A stretch of 64,000 nucleotides of DNA from Oceanitalea sp047302425. Lineage in GTDB: Bacteria; Actinomycetota; Actinomycetes; Actinomycetales; Actinomycetaceae. The stretch is taken from assembly GCF_047302425.1 (NCBI RefSeq), contig NZ_CP154855.1, positions 1,302,001 through 1,366,000 of the forward strand, written 5' to 3'. A program made the position numbers and the translations under genes. Positions 34,777-43,639 of this stretch are shown piece by piece. The notes beneath the pieces were generated by a model, which saw nothing but the letters and a program-made list of their open reading frames with translations, made no database searches and was not told where the DNA came from. Within the stretch, counting starts at the first letter, position 1. Each line of letters starts with the position of its first letter.

Positions 34777-36033
34777 ATGACGCACCCCAGCCCCACCGCC
34801 CGCCCCGGCAGCGACGACTACCGCCGCGCCCAGCGCGCCGAGCTCCTGCGCTTCGGCGCGGGCGCCCGCTGCGAGCACGGCTTCGGCTACCTCGACGAGA
34901 CGGGCCAGGTGGACCCGACGACCGTCGAGCTGTGGATCACCTGCCGCATGACGCACATCTTCAGCCTCGGCGTCCTCGCCGGTGAGGAGCCGGCCCCCGG
35001 TGGCCCGGACCGCGAGGAGCTGACGGCGCTCGCGGCCCACGGCGTCCGCTCGCTGCTCGGCCCGCTGCGCGACGACGAGCACGGCGGCTGGTTCGCCGCC
35101 GTCACCGCCGAGGGGCCCTCGAACGCGACGAAGCAGGCCTACGGCCACGCCTTCGTCGTACTCGCTGCCAGCTCGGCGCTCGCCGCGGGCGTCGAGGGGG
35201 CGCGCGAGCTCCTGGACCTCGCCCTGGCCGCCCAGGAGGAGCACTTCTGGGACGAGGAGGCCGGGCTCGTCGTCGACGAGTGGGACCGTGCGTGGACCAC
35301 GCTGGACCCCTACCGCGGCATCAACGCCAACATGCACACCGTCGAGGCCTACCTCGCCGCCGGTGACGTCACCGGCGAGGCCCTGTGGCACCGCCGCGCC
35401 GGCCGCATCTCCGCCCGGGTCGCCGCCTGGGCGCGGGAGAACGACTGGCGCATCCCCGAGCACTTCACCTCCGACTGGGTGCCGCTGCTCGAGCACAACC
35501 GCGACCGCCCGGCCGACCCCTTCAAGCCCTACGGCGCCACCGTGGGCCACGGCCTGGAGTGGGCCCGCCTCCTCCTCGCCGTCGAGGCGACGCTCGGCAC
35601 CGCAGGACCCGCGGGGCTGGACGAGGCAGCCGCGGCGCTCGCCGCCCGCGCCGTCGCGGACGGCTGGGACGCCGACGGCGCGGAGGGCTTCGTCTACACG
35701 ACCGACTGGTCCGGGCAGCCCGTCGTGCGGGCGCGGATGCACTGGGTCGTCACCGAGGCGATCGCCACCTCGACCGTGCTCCACCGGGTCACCGCCGACG
35801 ACGCCCACGCCGCCGACGTCGACCGCTGGTGGGCCTACGCGGACACCTACCTCGTCGACCACGGGGCCGGCTCGTGGCGCCACGAGCTCGATCCTCACAA
35901 CCGTCCGGCGTCCGGGACCTGGGAGGGCAAGCCCGACGTCTACCACGCCTACCAGGCCGCCCTCATCGCCGACGTCCCGCTCGCCCCGTCCTTCGCCGCC
36001 GCCCTCCGCGCCGGCGCCCTCCGCACCGTCTGA
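34777..36033 (+). CDS. AGE-family sugar isomerase/epimerase
   Basis: 418 residues. It has the (alpha/alpha)6-barrel motifs of the AGE superfamily: LWITCRMTHIFSLG, TKQAYGHAFVVLAASSA, INANMHTVEAYLAAGD, FKPYGATVGHGLEWARLLL and GSWRHELDPHNRP. The R-x-T-H, N-M-H and G-H-x-x-E histidines correspond to the active site of YihS-type mannose/sulfoquinovose isomerases. It probably interconverts an aldose and a ketose. The secreted hydrolase and ABC transporter nearby suggest it acts on an imported sugar. CGGAAGGAACCGAG precedes the ATG. Confidence 0.88.
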   Translation: MTHPSPTARPGSDDYRRAQRAELLRFGAGARCEHGFGYLDETGQVDPTTVELWITCRMTHIFSLGVLAGEEPAPGGPDREELTALAAHGVRSLLGPLRDDEHGGWFAAVTAEGPSNATKQAYGHAFVVLAASSALAAGVEGARELLDLALAAQEEHFWDEEAGLVVDEWDRAWTTLDPYRGINANMHTVEAYLAAGDVTGEALWHRRAGRISARVAAWARENDWRIPEHFTSDWVPLLEHNRDRPADPFKPYGATVGHGLEWARLLLAVEATLGTAGPAGLDEAAAALAARAVADGWDADGAEGFVYTTDWSGQPVVRARMHWVVTEAIATSTVLHRVTADDAHAADVDRWWAYADTYLVDHGAGSWRHELDPHNRPASGTWEGKPDVYHAYQAALIADVPLAPSFAAALRAGALRTV

Positions 36034-36047
36034 GCTCATCCCGACGC

Positions 36048-36087
36048 GCCGACAGCCGGATTCTCCGAGGAGGATCCGGCTGTCGGC
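36048..36087. terminator. Fully paired hairpin between convergent sugar genes
   Basis: GCCGACAGCCGGATTCTCCG, then GA-like centre, then its near-exact reverse complement; only one G-U pair interrupts a 19-bp stem. It serves convergent AGE and secreted hydrolase genes. The 20-nt left arm is identical to the reverse complement of 45511-45530. Confidence 0.85.
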
Positions 36088-36158
36088 GGCTGAGGGGCCT
36101 GCCCGGCCGCACCTTGCTGCCGCAAGGTCGCGCCGGGGGAGGCCGGGAGGCGCTGCCG

Positions 36159-38465
36159 CTACCTCCGGACGGTGACCGTCAGGGGAGCGCTCGCCGTCGT
36201 GCCGGCGGGGTTGGTGAGCTCGGCGACGTAGGTGTAGGTCCCCGGCGCCCGGCCGCTCACCGTGGCCGTCGCCCGCTGCGCCCGGGGCGTCGCCGCCTCC
36301 AGCGAGCCCTCGGCGATGACGACGCCGTCCTCGAGGATCCGGTAGGACGTCGCGTTCGTCCCCCACCACAGGTTCGCGGTCACCGTGAAGCCGCCGTCGC
36401 CGTCCCAGTTGTCGTGGCTCAGCTGCGCCCGCCCGGGCTCGGCGTCGTCGACGACGACGGTCACCGGCGCCGTCTCCGTCGCGCCCCGGGAGTTGATGAG
36501 CATGGCGGTGTACGTGTACGTCCCGTTCGGCCGGCCGCTCACCGGGATGCGCACCGACTGTGCCCGCGGGGTGGCGAGCTCGAGGTCCTCGACGGCGATG
36601 AGCTCACCGTTCTCGTACAGCGCGAGGACGCTGCCGTTCGTGCCCCACCACAGGTCGACGAGGACCTCGAAGCTGCCGTCGTGGAGGCCGGTGGCCCAGC
36701 CGCTCGTCGTGCGGAGCGAGGCCCTGCCCGGCGCGGAGGTCTCGTCGTCCTCAGGGATCTCCGGGATGGCGAGACCGCCCTCGCAGGCCTCCTGCTCGGC
36801 CGCCGTCGGCGTCCACCGCAGCCAGGCGAAGCTCGCCTCGATCTCGGGCGCGTCCGTCGCACCGCGCATCGCGAAGGGCCCGACGGCGGTGGGGGACAGC
36901 GCCCCGAGGTCCACGGGCCGGCCCCACGGCTCGAAGGTCGCGCCGTCGAAGGACACCGACGCCACCGCGGTGTCGCCGTCGCCCGTCAGCCGCAGCCAGA
37001 AGGTCTCGCCCAGCCCGGCGTCCGGCACCACCGAGTCGAAGCCGGTGTTCCGGTCGCTGCCGTTCGTCCGGAGGATGTACTCCAGGCGCAGGCCCTGGGA
37101 GCCGTGGACGAGGTCGAGCTTGGCGTAGTTCGCGTCGTCCGCGTAGAGCAGCAGCCCCGCCTGCTGGAAGCGCTGGTCCGGGCGGAAGGTCAGCTCGGTC
37201 GTCACCTCCCAGTCGCCCGCGGGCAGGTCCTGGAGGAGCAGCGGCGCGCCGTTCACGCCCGCGCGGTAGGTGGGCAGGACGAGCGAGCCGTCGCGCAGCT
37301 CGTGCGCGCTCGCATCGGTGCGCACGCTCGCGGACCAGAGGCCGGCGTCGAGCGCGGTGCCGTCGAACTCGTCGCTGGCCGCGCCGCTGCACTGCTGGCG
37401 CAGGGGATCCGGGTCGGCGCCGGGGGCCGGCGGCCGCACGGCGTCGGGGTTGAGCTTGGCGTACTTGATCGTCGCACCGAGGCGGTCCCCGGACTCGTAG
37501 AAGAGGTACGTGCCGGTCTCGTCGGTGACGATGTCCGGCGCGGCGACGCGCCCGGTGTCCTCACCCACGCCGCTCGCCTCGTGCAGCACCCACGTCGGGC
37601 CGGTCTCGGTGAGGGCGTCGTTCACCGTGCGCGCGTGGATCTTGCCCGACGACGCGTGGTAGATGACGTAGAGCTGCCCCTCCCACTCCCACAGGTTGGC
37701 GCTCGAGACGTTCTGCCCCTCGGCGGCGCCGGGCACGACGAGCGGCTCGGGGCGCACGTCCCACTCACGCCCGTCGTAGGACTCGGCGACGCGGATGCGG
37801 CGGATGTTCTCCGGGGTGTTGTCCATGTAGAACATCGCGTAGGCGTAGGGGGAGTCGGCGTCCGGGTGCTCGAAGACGCGTGCGTAGGACGTCTCGGTGA
37901 TCCCCGGCCCGCCCTGCGCCGTAGTCACCGCCTCGCCGCCGTACTCGAAGTGGATCCCGTCCGACGACGTCGCGTACCGCGTCGTCGTGTTCTCGCCGTG
38001 GAAGTACAGGTAGAGCTCGTCCTCCACGGGGTGCCAGAACGGCTCGGGCGTCGCCACGTGGGTGACGTCGTAGTAGTCGCCCCACTGGTTGGCGATGACC
38101 GGGCTGCCCTCGTACTCCGTCCACGGCCCCGCGAGGGAGTCGGAGTACATGAGGACGATGCCGCCGGGCGCGTCGTGCGGGCCGAGGTAGAGGTACCACT
38201 CGGCGAGCGGGTCCTCGAGGTGCTCACCCGCGTGGAACACCGCGGGGAAGATGTACTCGTTGGTCGGGTTGTAGGACATCGTCTCCTTGTCGGTGATGAC
38301 GCCCTGGTACTCGAAGACCGGCAGGTTCTCCTGGCTCGGGACGACGGCGGTACTCGCCTCGGCGGCGTCCTCCCGTGGTCCCGCCGTCGCGGGGGCGACT
38401 GCCCCCGCCAGCACGGCGAGGGCCAGGGCGGCGGCCGTGGCGAGCCGTGATGCTCGTGCTCTCAT
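36159..38465 (-). CDS. Secreted beta-propeller glycosidase-like protein with tandem beta-sandwich modules
   Basis: 768 residues. A signal peptide (1-29) is followed by a five-bladed GH43/GH117-like propeller (about 45-360: WYLYLGPHDAPGGIVLMYSDSLAGPW; DVTHVATPEPFWHPVEDELYLYFHG; LWEWEGQLYVIYHAS). Next is a concanavalin-like domain (about 375-575; DEFDGTALDAGLWSASV, a DUF1349-type fold). Finally come two homologous modules of about 90 residues, each with an L-W-W-G-T-N motif, similar to chitinase-type N-terminal Ig-like domains. It should act on an external polysaccharide. GGGAAGGAGGAGAACCG precedes the ATG, and candidate LacI operators lie upstream. Confidence 0.85.
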   Translation of the reverse strand: MRARASRLATAAALALAVLAGAVAPATAGPREDAAEASTAVVPSQENLPVFEYQGVITDKETMSYNPTNEYIFPAVFHAGEHLEDPLAEWYLYLGPHDAPGGIVLMYSDSLAGPWTEYEGSPVIANQWGDYYDVTHVATPEPFWHPVEDELYLYFHGENTTTRYATSSDGIHFEYGGEAVTTAQGGPGITETSYARVFEHPDADSPYAYAMFYMDNTPENIRRIRVAESYDGREWDVRPEPLVVPGAAEGQNVSSANLWEWEGQLYVIYHASSGKIHARTVNDALTETGPTWVLHEASGVGEDTGRVAAPDIVTDETGTYLFYESGDRLGATIKYAKLNPDAVRPPAPGADPDPLRQQCSGAASDEFDGTALDAGLWSASVRTDASAHELRDGSLVLPTYRAGVNGAPLLLQDLPAGDWEVTTELTFRPDQRFQQAGLLLYADDANYAKLDLVHGSQGLRLEYILRTNGSDRNTGFDSVVPDAGLGETFWLRLTGDGDTAVASVSFDGATFEPWGRPVDLGALSPTAVGPFAMRGATDAPEIEASFAWLRWTPTAAEQEACEGGLAIPEIPEDDETSAPGRASLRTTSGWATGLHDGSFEVLVDLWWGTNGSVLALYENGELIAVEDLELATPRAQSVRIPVSGRPNGTYTYTAMLINSRGATETAPVTVVVDDAEPGRAQLSHDNWDGDGGFTVTANLWWGTNATSYRILEDGVVIAEGSLEAATPRAQRATATVSGRAPGTYTYVAELTNPAGTTASAPLTVTVRR

Positions 38466-38525
38466 CGGTTCTCCTCCTTCCCGGTCCGCGCCGTCGCGGA
38501 CCGTGGTCGGCATCGAACAGCGTCA

Positions 38526-38535
38526 TACGCAAAAC
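38526..38535. promoter_or_regulatory. Candidate LacI half-operator upstream of the secreted hydrolase
   Basis: TACGCAAAAC, identical to the core of the site at 38622-38635, lies 61-70 nt before the hydrolase start. It probably allows the LacI-type regulator to control the hydrolase gene. Confidence 0.45.
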
Positions 38536-38573
38536 GACAAGGGTTCCGTCCGGCCCGCCGGGGGCGTCCGGCT

Positions 38574-38591
38574 CGACAGAAAACGTTGTCG
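38574..38591. promoter_or_regulatory. Inverted repeat in the hydrolase/LacI intergenic region
   Basis: CGACA-GAAAACGT-TGTCG: 5-bp arms with an AACGTT core. It lies in the middle of the 208-nt divergent gap and is a possible third regulator site. Weaker than the TACGCAAAAC pair. Confidence 0.3.
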
Positions 38592-38621
38592 CGATGACCT
38601 CACCGTCGGCGCGTCCTTGTA

Positions 38622-38635
38622 GTTTTACGCAAAAC
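38622..38635. promoter_or_regulatory. Candidate LacI-family operator
   Basis: GTTTTACGCAAAAC has 5-bp arms (GTTTT/AAAAC) around a central ACGC, typical of LacI-family operators with a CpG centre. It sits 39 nt before the regulator ATG, fitting autoregulation. Confidence 0.55.
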
Positions 38636-38673
38636 CCGATTCTCTAGGGCCCACTCGGTCGAAGGAGACGGCA

Positions 38674-39711
38674 ATGGTGGTCAAGGGGCGGCGCGCGACG
38701 CAGGCGGATGTCGCACGCCTCGCGGGCGTCAGCCAGACGACCGTGTCGATGGTGCTCAACGGCACCGGTGTCGCCCAGCGGCGGGTCAGCGCCGAGGTGC
38801 GCGAGCGGGTCCTCGAGGCCATCGCCGTCACCGGCTACGCGGCCAACCCCAGCGCCCAGCTGCTCGCCGGCGGCCGCAGCTCGATCATCGGCGTCTACAC
38901 CTACGAGCCGGTCTTCCCGCACTCCGGCGCGAACTTCTACTACCCCTTCCTCGAGGGCATCGAGGACGAGGCCGAGCGCTCCGGCGTCGACCTCCTCATG
39001 TTCACCTCGATGTCCGGCCGCTCCGGCAAGAGCCTCGTGTCCACCGGCCGCGTCACGCGGCTGCGGGTGGCCGACGGCTGCGTCCTCCTGGGCCGCCGCA
39101 GCTACCCCGAGGACCTCGCCGAGCTGCTGCGCCAGGACTTCCCCTTCGCCTTCGTCGGGCGCCGCGAGGCGCCGGACGCGCAGGTGCCCTACGCGGCCGC
39201 CGCCTACGGGGAGGCCACCCGCGCCGTCGTCGACAACCTCGTCGCCCTCGGTCACGAGCGCATCGTGCTCATCAACGAGTTCACCGGCCACGAGTCCATC
39301 GAGGACCGCTCCCGCGGCTACCGCGAGGCGATGACGGCCGCCGGCCTGCAGCCCGTCACCTACGACGCCCCCGACCTCGGGTCCGGCGCCCTCCTCGACA
39401 CCCTCCTCGCCGCCGGCGTCACGGCCGCGCTCGTCACCTCCGACCTCGCGGCCCCGCTGCGCCGCGCCGCGCTCGCCCGCGGCCTCGACGTCCCCCGCGA
39501 CCTGTCCATCGCCCGCCTCGGTGACCCGGAGCGGCCCAACGGCGAGGACGTCGACTGGAGCGGCTTCCTCATCCCGCGCTGGGAGATGGGCGCCCACGCC
39601 CTGCGCTTCGTCCTGCGTCAGCTCGCACCCGACCCGGTCGACGCGAGCGACCTCCAGGTCAGCATCCCCTGCACCCTCGTCCCCGGGGCGACCGTCGCCC
39701 CGCGTCAGTAG
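38674..39711 (+). CDS. LacI-family transcriptional regulator
   Basis: 345 residues. The N-terminal HTH and hinge are clear: RRATQADVARLAGVSQTTVSMVLNGTGVAQRRVSAEVRERVLEAI and GYAANPSAQLLAGGRSSIIGV. The rest is a periplasmic-binding-protein-like sensor (YYPFLEGIEDEAERSGVDLLMF; NLVALGHERIVLINEF). It starts the FAD-oxidoreductase/ABC-transporter gene series and is divergent from the secreted hydrolase. The effector is probably the sugar released by that enzyme (inference). Confidence 0.93.
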   Translation: MVVKGRRATQADVARLAGVSQTTVSMVLNGTGVAQRRVSAEVRERVLEAIAVTGYAANPSAQLLAGGRSSIIGVYTYEPVFPHSGANFYYPFLEGIEDEAERSGVDLLMFTSMSGRSGKSLVSTGRVTRLRVADGCVLLGRRSYPEDLAELLRQDFPFAFVGRREAPDAQVPYAAAAYGEATRAVVDNLVALGHERIVLINEFTGHESIEDRSRGYREAMTAAGLQPVTYDAPDLGSGALLDTLLAAGVTAALVTSDLAAPLRRAALARGLDVPRDLSIARLGDPERPNGEDVDWSGFLIPRWEMGAHALRFVLRQLAPDPVDASDLQVSIPCTLVPGATVAPRQ

Positions 39712-39745
39712 CCGGGCACCCCGGCCGGAAGAAAGGCACACACTG

Positions 39746-41359
39746 GTGGAACTACGCACCCAGGTCCTCGTCGTCGGCGGAGGACTCGGCGGGGTGGCGG
39801 GCGCGCTCGGCGCGCTGCGCCACGGCGCGACCGTCGTCCTCACCGAGGAGTTCGCCTGGCTCGGCGGCCAGTCGACGTCCCAGGCCGTCCCGCCGGACGA
39901 GCACCCGTGGATCGAGGACTTCGGCTGCACCGCGTCCTACCGCCGCTTCCGCGACGGCATCCGTGACTACTACCGCCGCAGCTACCCGCTCAAGGAGGCC
40001 GCCCGCCGCAAGAGCGACCTCAACCCGGGGGCCGGCTGGGTGAGCAAGCTGTGCCACGAGCCGCGCGTCGCCGTCGCCGTCATCGACGAGATGCTCGCCC
40101 CCTACATCTCCGGCGGCCGCCTGCGGGTGCTCATGCACCGCCGTCCCGTCGCCTGCGAGGTGGACGGCGACGCGGTCCGCTCGGTCACCGTCGAGGACCT
40201 GCGCACCGGGGAGCGCACGACGATCGGCGCGGACTACGTCCTCGACGCGACCGAGACCGGCGAGCTGCTGCCGCTGTCCGGCACCGAGTACGTCACCGGC
40301 TTCGAGTCCTCCGCCGAGACCGGGGAGCCCAGCGCCCCCGCCGAGGCGCAGCCGGAGAACATCCAGGCCGTGTCGGTCTGCTTCGCCGTCGACCACGTCG
40401 CGGGGGAGGACCACACGATCGAGCGCCCAGCCCAGTACGACCACTGGCGCTCGGTCCGCCCCGACTTCTGGGGCGGCAACCTCCTCAGCTGGACCGCCCC
40501 GCACCCGCGCACGCTGGAGATCACCGAGCGGCACTTCGAGCCCAACCCGGGCGACGAGCCGCTGTCCGTCTTCGCCGACCAGAGCCTCAACCCCGGCGAC
40601 GGGAACCTGTGGACCTTCCGCCGCATCGCGGCCAAGGACCTCTTCGAGCCCGGCACCTACGACAGCGACATCACGCTCGTGAACTGGCCGAGCATCGACT
40701 ACTTCGAGGCCCCGGTCATCGACGTCCCCGAGGACGTCGCCGCCGCCCGCCTCGAGGACGCCCGGCAGCTGAGCCTGTCGATGGTCTACTGGATGCAGAC
40801 CGAGGCCCCGCGCCCCGACGGCGGCACCGGCTGGCCCGGCCTGCGCCTGCGCCCCGACGTCATGGGCACCGAGGACGGCCTCGCGATGGCGCCCTACCAC
40901 CGCGAGGGCCGCCGCATCCGCGCGCTCGAGACGATCCGCGAGCAGGACGTCTCCCTCGCCGTGCGGGGTGACGCCGGCTCGCGCCGCTACCCCGACAGCG
41001 TCGGCGTGGGCATGTACCGCATCGACCTGCACCCCTCCACCGGCGGCGACAACTACATCGACGTCGGCTCCGCGCCCTTCGAGATCCCCCTCGGCGCCCT
41101 CGTCCCGCAGCGGGTCACCAACCTGCTCGCGGCGGCGAAGAACATCGGCACCACCCACATCACCAACGGCTGCTACCGCCTGCACCCGGTGGAGTGGAAC
41201 ATCGGCGAGGTCGCGGGCGTGCTCGCCGCCACGTCGATCACCGACCGCACCACCCCGCACCAGGTCCACGGCGACCCCGCCCTCGTGGACCAGCTGCGCT
41301 CGCGGCTCCTCGCCGACGGCGTCGAGCTCCACTGGCCGGACGGCGTCTACGGCTACTGA
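39746..41359 (+). CDS. FAD-dependent oxidoreductase (PF12831-type)
   Basis: 537 residues. The N-terminal dinucleotide-binding motif is VVGGGLGGVAGALGALRHG (residues 10-28), followed by EEFAWLGGQSTSQAVPPDE, typical of FAD_oxidored proteins found in polysaccharide-utilisation loci. The C-terminal KNIGTTHITNGCYRLHPVEWNIGEVAGVLAA is the second FAD-binding part. It might oxidise a sugar or act in deoxysugar breakdown; substrate unknown. The GTG start follows GGAAGAAAGG. Next genes are the ABC transporter. Confidence 0.85.
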   Translation: MELRTQVLVVGGGLGGVAGALGALRHGATVVLTEEFAWLGGQSTSQAVPPDEHPWIEDFGCTASYRRFRDGIRDYYRRSYPLKEAARRKSDLNPGAGWVSKLCHEPRVAVAVIDEMLAPYISGGRLRVLMHRRPVACEVDGDAVRSVTVEDLRTGERTTIGADYVLDATETGELLPLSGTEYVTGFESSAETGEPSAPAEAQPENIQAVSVCFAVDHVAGEDHTIERPAQYDHWRSVRPDFWGGNLLSWTAPHPRTLEITERHFEPNPGDEPLSVFADQSLNPGDGNLWTFRRIAAKDLFEPGTYDSDITLVNWPSIDYFEAPVIDVPEDVAAARLEDARQLSLSMVYWMQTEAPRPDGGTGWPGLRLRPDVMGTEDGLAMAPYHREGRRIRALETIREQDVSLAVRGDAGSRRYPDSVGVGMYRIDLHPSTGGDNYIDVGSAPFEIPLGALVPQRVTNLLAAAKNIGTTHITNGCYRLHPVEWNIGEVAGVLAATSITDRTTPHQVHGDPALVDQLRSRLLADGVELHWPDGVYGY

Positions 41360-41417
41360 CCCGGCCCACCTCCACCGACGCCGCCCGGCGCTCGGCACCC
41401 CCTCAGATAAAGGAGAG

Positions 41418-42719
41418 ATGATGGTTCACCGTCGAACTCTGGTCCCCGCTCTCGCCGTCCTCACTCTCGGCGTTGGCTCCCTCGCTGCCTGCGGCGCCGG
41501 CGACGGCGACGGCGAGGCCGCCACCCCCGACTCGCCCGTCGACCTGCGCATGACCGTCTGGACCGCCGACGAGAGCCAGCTCGCGCTCTTCGACGAGATC
41601 GCGGCCGAGTACATCGAGGCCAACCCCGACACGGTCAACAGCGTGACCTTCGAGCCGCTGCCCTTCGAGGACTACACGACGACCCTCACCACCCAGCTGG
41701 CCGGCGGCAACGCCCCCGACCTCGCGTGGATCTTCGAGAGCTCGGCGCCCGAGTTCGTCGAGAGCGGCGCGCTCGCCGACATCCGGCCCACGCTCGAGGG
41801 CGCGGAGGGCTACGAGTACGACGACCTCCTCGACTCCGCCCTCGAGCTGTGGTCCACCGACGACGGCCTGTACGCCTACCCCTTCTCCAACTCCCCGTTC
41901 GTCACCTTCGTCAACACCGACCGCATCGCCGAGTCCGGCCAGCCGAACCCGGCCGAGCTCCACGCGGCGGGGGAGTGGACCTTCGACGCCGCCCGTGACA
42001 TCTCCGCGGCCAGCGCCGAGGCGCTCGGCGGCGCCGGGCTCGTCGTCCGCGACTTCGACTACGCCGGCTGGGGCAACCTCGCCACCATCTGGGGCGGCTG
42101 GGACGCCGCGCCGTGGTCCGAGGACGGCAGCCAGTGCACCTTCACCGAGCCGGAGATGGTCGAGGTCATGGAGTGGTTCCACGACGCCGCCTTCGAGCAG
42201 GGCGCCATGCCCGGCCCCGGGACGAGCAGCGACTTCTTCGCCGGTGACGTGACGATGACGATCACCCAGATCTCGCGCGCCTCCTCCCTCGACGGCTCCT
42301 TCGAGTGGGACGTCCTCCCGCTGCCCGCCGGTCCCGCCGGTCAGCAGAACGTCATCGGCCAGGCCGGCATCGGCGTCCTCGCCAACGCCGAGAACCCCGA
42401 GATCGCCGCGGACTTCCTCGCCTACTTCACCAGCCCGGAGAGCGCCGAGAAGCTCGCCGCCTACTTCCCGCCGCCGCGCGAGTCCCTCCTCACCACCGAG
42501 GTCCTCGGCGACGCGAACCCGCTCCTGTCCCCGGAGCAGCTGGAGACCGCCGTCGTCAGCAGCATCGTCGACGCGCAGGTGAAGCCGGCCCACCGGAACT
42601 TCGCCCAGCTCGACACCGCCGTCCGCGGCGCCCTCGACGAGCTGTGGGACCCGGCCGCCGACGTCGAGACGGTGCTCGCCAACGTGTGCTCCGCCGTCGA
42701 ACCGCTCCTCGAGAGCTGA
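41418..42719 (+). CDS. CUT1-type sugar ABC transporter substrate-binding lipoprotein
   Basis: 433 residues. A signal peptide with lipobox (GSLAACG, Cys25) leads into a family-1 extracellular solute-binding protein: LRMTVWTADESQLALFDEIAAEYIEANPD, TLTTQLAGGNAPDLAWIFESSAPEF and NVIGQAGIGVLANAENPEIAADFLAYFTSPESAEKLAAYFPPPRESL. Two ATGs are adjacent (41418 and 41421); AAAGGAG is better spaced for the second. The stop overlaps the first permease by 1 nt. Confidence 0.93.
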   Translation: MMVHRRTLVPALAVLTLGVGSLAACGAGDGDGEAATPDSPVDLRMTVWTADESQLALFDEIAAEYIEANPDTVNSVTFEPLPFEDYTTTLTTQLAGGNAPDLAWIFESSAPEFVESGALADIRPTLEGAEGYEYDDLLDSALELWSTDDGLYAYPFSNSPFVTFVNTDRIAESGQPNPAELHAAGEWTFDAARDISAASAEALGGAGLVVRDFDYAGWGNLATIWGGWDAAPWSEDGSQCTFTEPEMVEVMEWFHDAAFEQGAMPGPGTSSDFFAGDVTMTITQISRASSLDGSFEWDVLPLPAGPAGQQNVIGQAGIGVLANAENPEIAADFLAYFTSPESAEKLAAYFPPPRESLLTTEVLGDANPLLSPEQLETAVVSSIVDAQVKPAHRNFAQLDTAVRGALDELWDPAADVETVLANVCSAVEPLLES

Positions 42720-43639
42720 TGGCCGCGATCACCAGCAGCCAGGCGGGCCGGCAGCGCCGGTCCGCCTGGCGGCGGCGCGACGCCGCCTGGGGCTACGCCT
42801 TCACCGCACCCGTCATCGCCGGCAGCCTGCTGTTCGTCGTCGGGCCGCTGTTCGCGGTGATCTGGTACTCGCTGCACGAGTGGAACGTCCTGGCGAACAC
42901 CTTCACCTTCGCCGGCGCCGCCAACTACGAGCGGATGCTCGAGGACACCGCCCTGCACGACTCGCTCGTCGCGAGCCTGTGGTTCTCCCTGGGCGTGGTC
43001 GTCCTCAACATCAGCCTCGCGCTGTTCCTCGCGGTGCTGCTCAACCAGAAGCTGCCGGGCACGACCTTCTTCCGGGTCGCGTTCTTCTCCCCGGTCGTCG
43101 TCTCCCTCGTGGCGTGGACGATCGTGTGGGGCTTCCTCCTCCAGGCCGACGGCGGGATCAACTCCCTGCTCGAGGTCTTCGGGGTGGACGGGCCGAACTG
43201 GCTCCGAGGCAACGTCACCGCGATGGTCGCCGTCGTCGTCGTCCAGGTCTTCAAGAACGTCGGCCTCAACATGATCCTGTTCCTCTCCGCCCTCCAGGGG
43301 GTGCCCGAGGAGATCCAGGAGGCCGCGACGCTCGACGGCGCAGGCCCGTGGCGGCGCTTCCGCTCGATCGTCCTGCCGATGATCTCCCCGACGGTGCTGC
43401 TCGTCTCGATCCTCACGATCGTCGGCTCGCTGGAGACCTTCGCGCTCATCGACGTCCTCACCCAGGGCGGCCCGGGGAGCACGACGACGGTGCTCGTCTA
43501 CTACCTGTACCGCCAGGCCTTCGAGTTCAACCAGTTCGGCTACGCGAGCGCCGTCGCCGTCCTGCTCTTCGTCATCGTCCTCGCCCTCACGCTCGTGCAG
43601 TGGCAGACGAGAAAGCGGTGGGTGTTCCATGAAGTCTGA
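42719..43639 (+). CDS. Sugar ABC transporter permease (MalF-type)
   Basis: 306 residues with six membrane helices. The EAA motif is EEIQEAATLDGAGPWRRFRSIVLPMISPTV. The N-terminal start WGYAFTAPVIAGSLLFVVGPLFAVIWYSLHEWNV is the typical first helix of MalF/UgpA-like permeases. TGATG junction with the binding-protein gene and an 11-nt overlap with the next permease show one operon. Confidence 0.94.
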   Translation: MAAITSSQAGRQRRSAWRRRDAAWGYAFTAPVIAGSLLFVVGPLFAVIWYSLHEWNVLANTFTFAGAANYERMLEDTALHDSLVASLWFSLGVVVLNISLALFLAVLLNQKLPGTTFFRVAFFSPVVVSLVAWTIVWGFLLQADGGINSLLEVFGVDGPNWLRGNVTAMVAVVVVQVFKNVGLNMILFLSALQGVPEEIQEAATLDGAGPWRRFRSIVLPMISPTVLLVSILTIVGSLETFALIDVLTQGGPGSTTTVLVYYLYRQAFEFNQFGYASAVAVLLFVIVLALTLVQWQTRKRWVFHEV

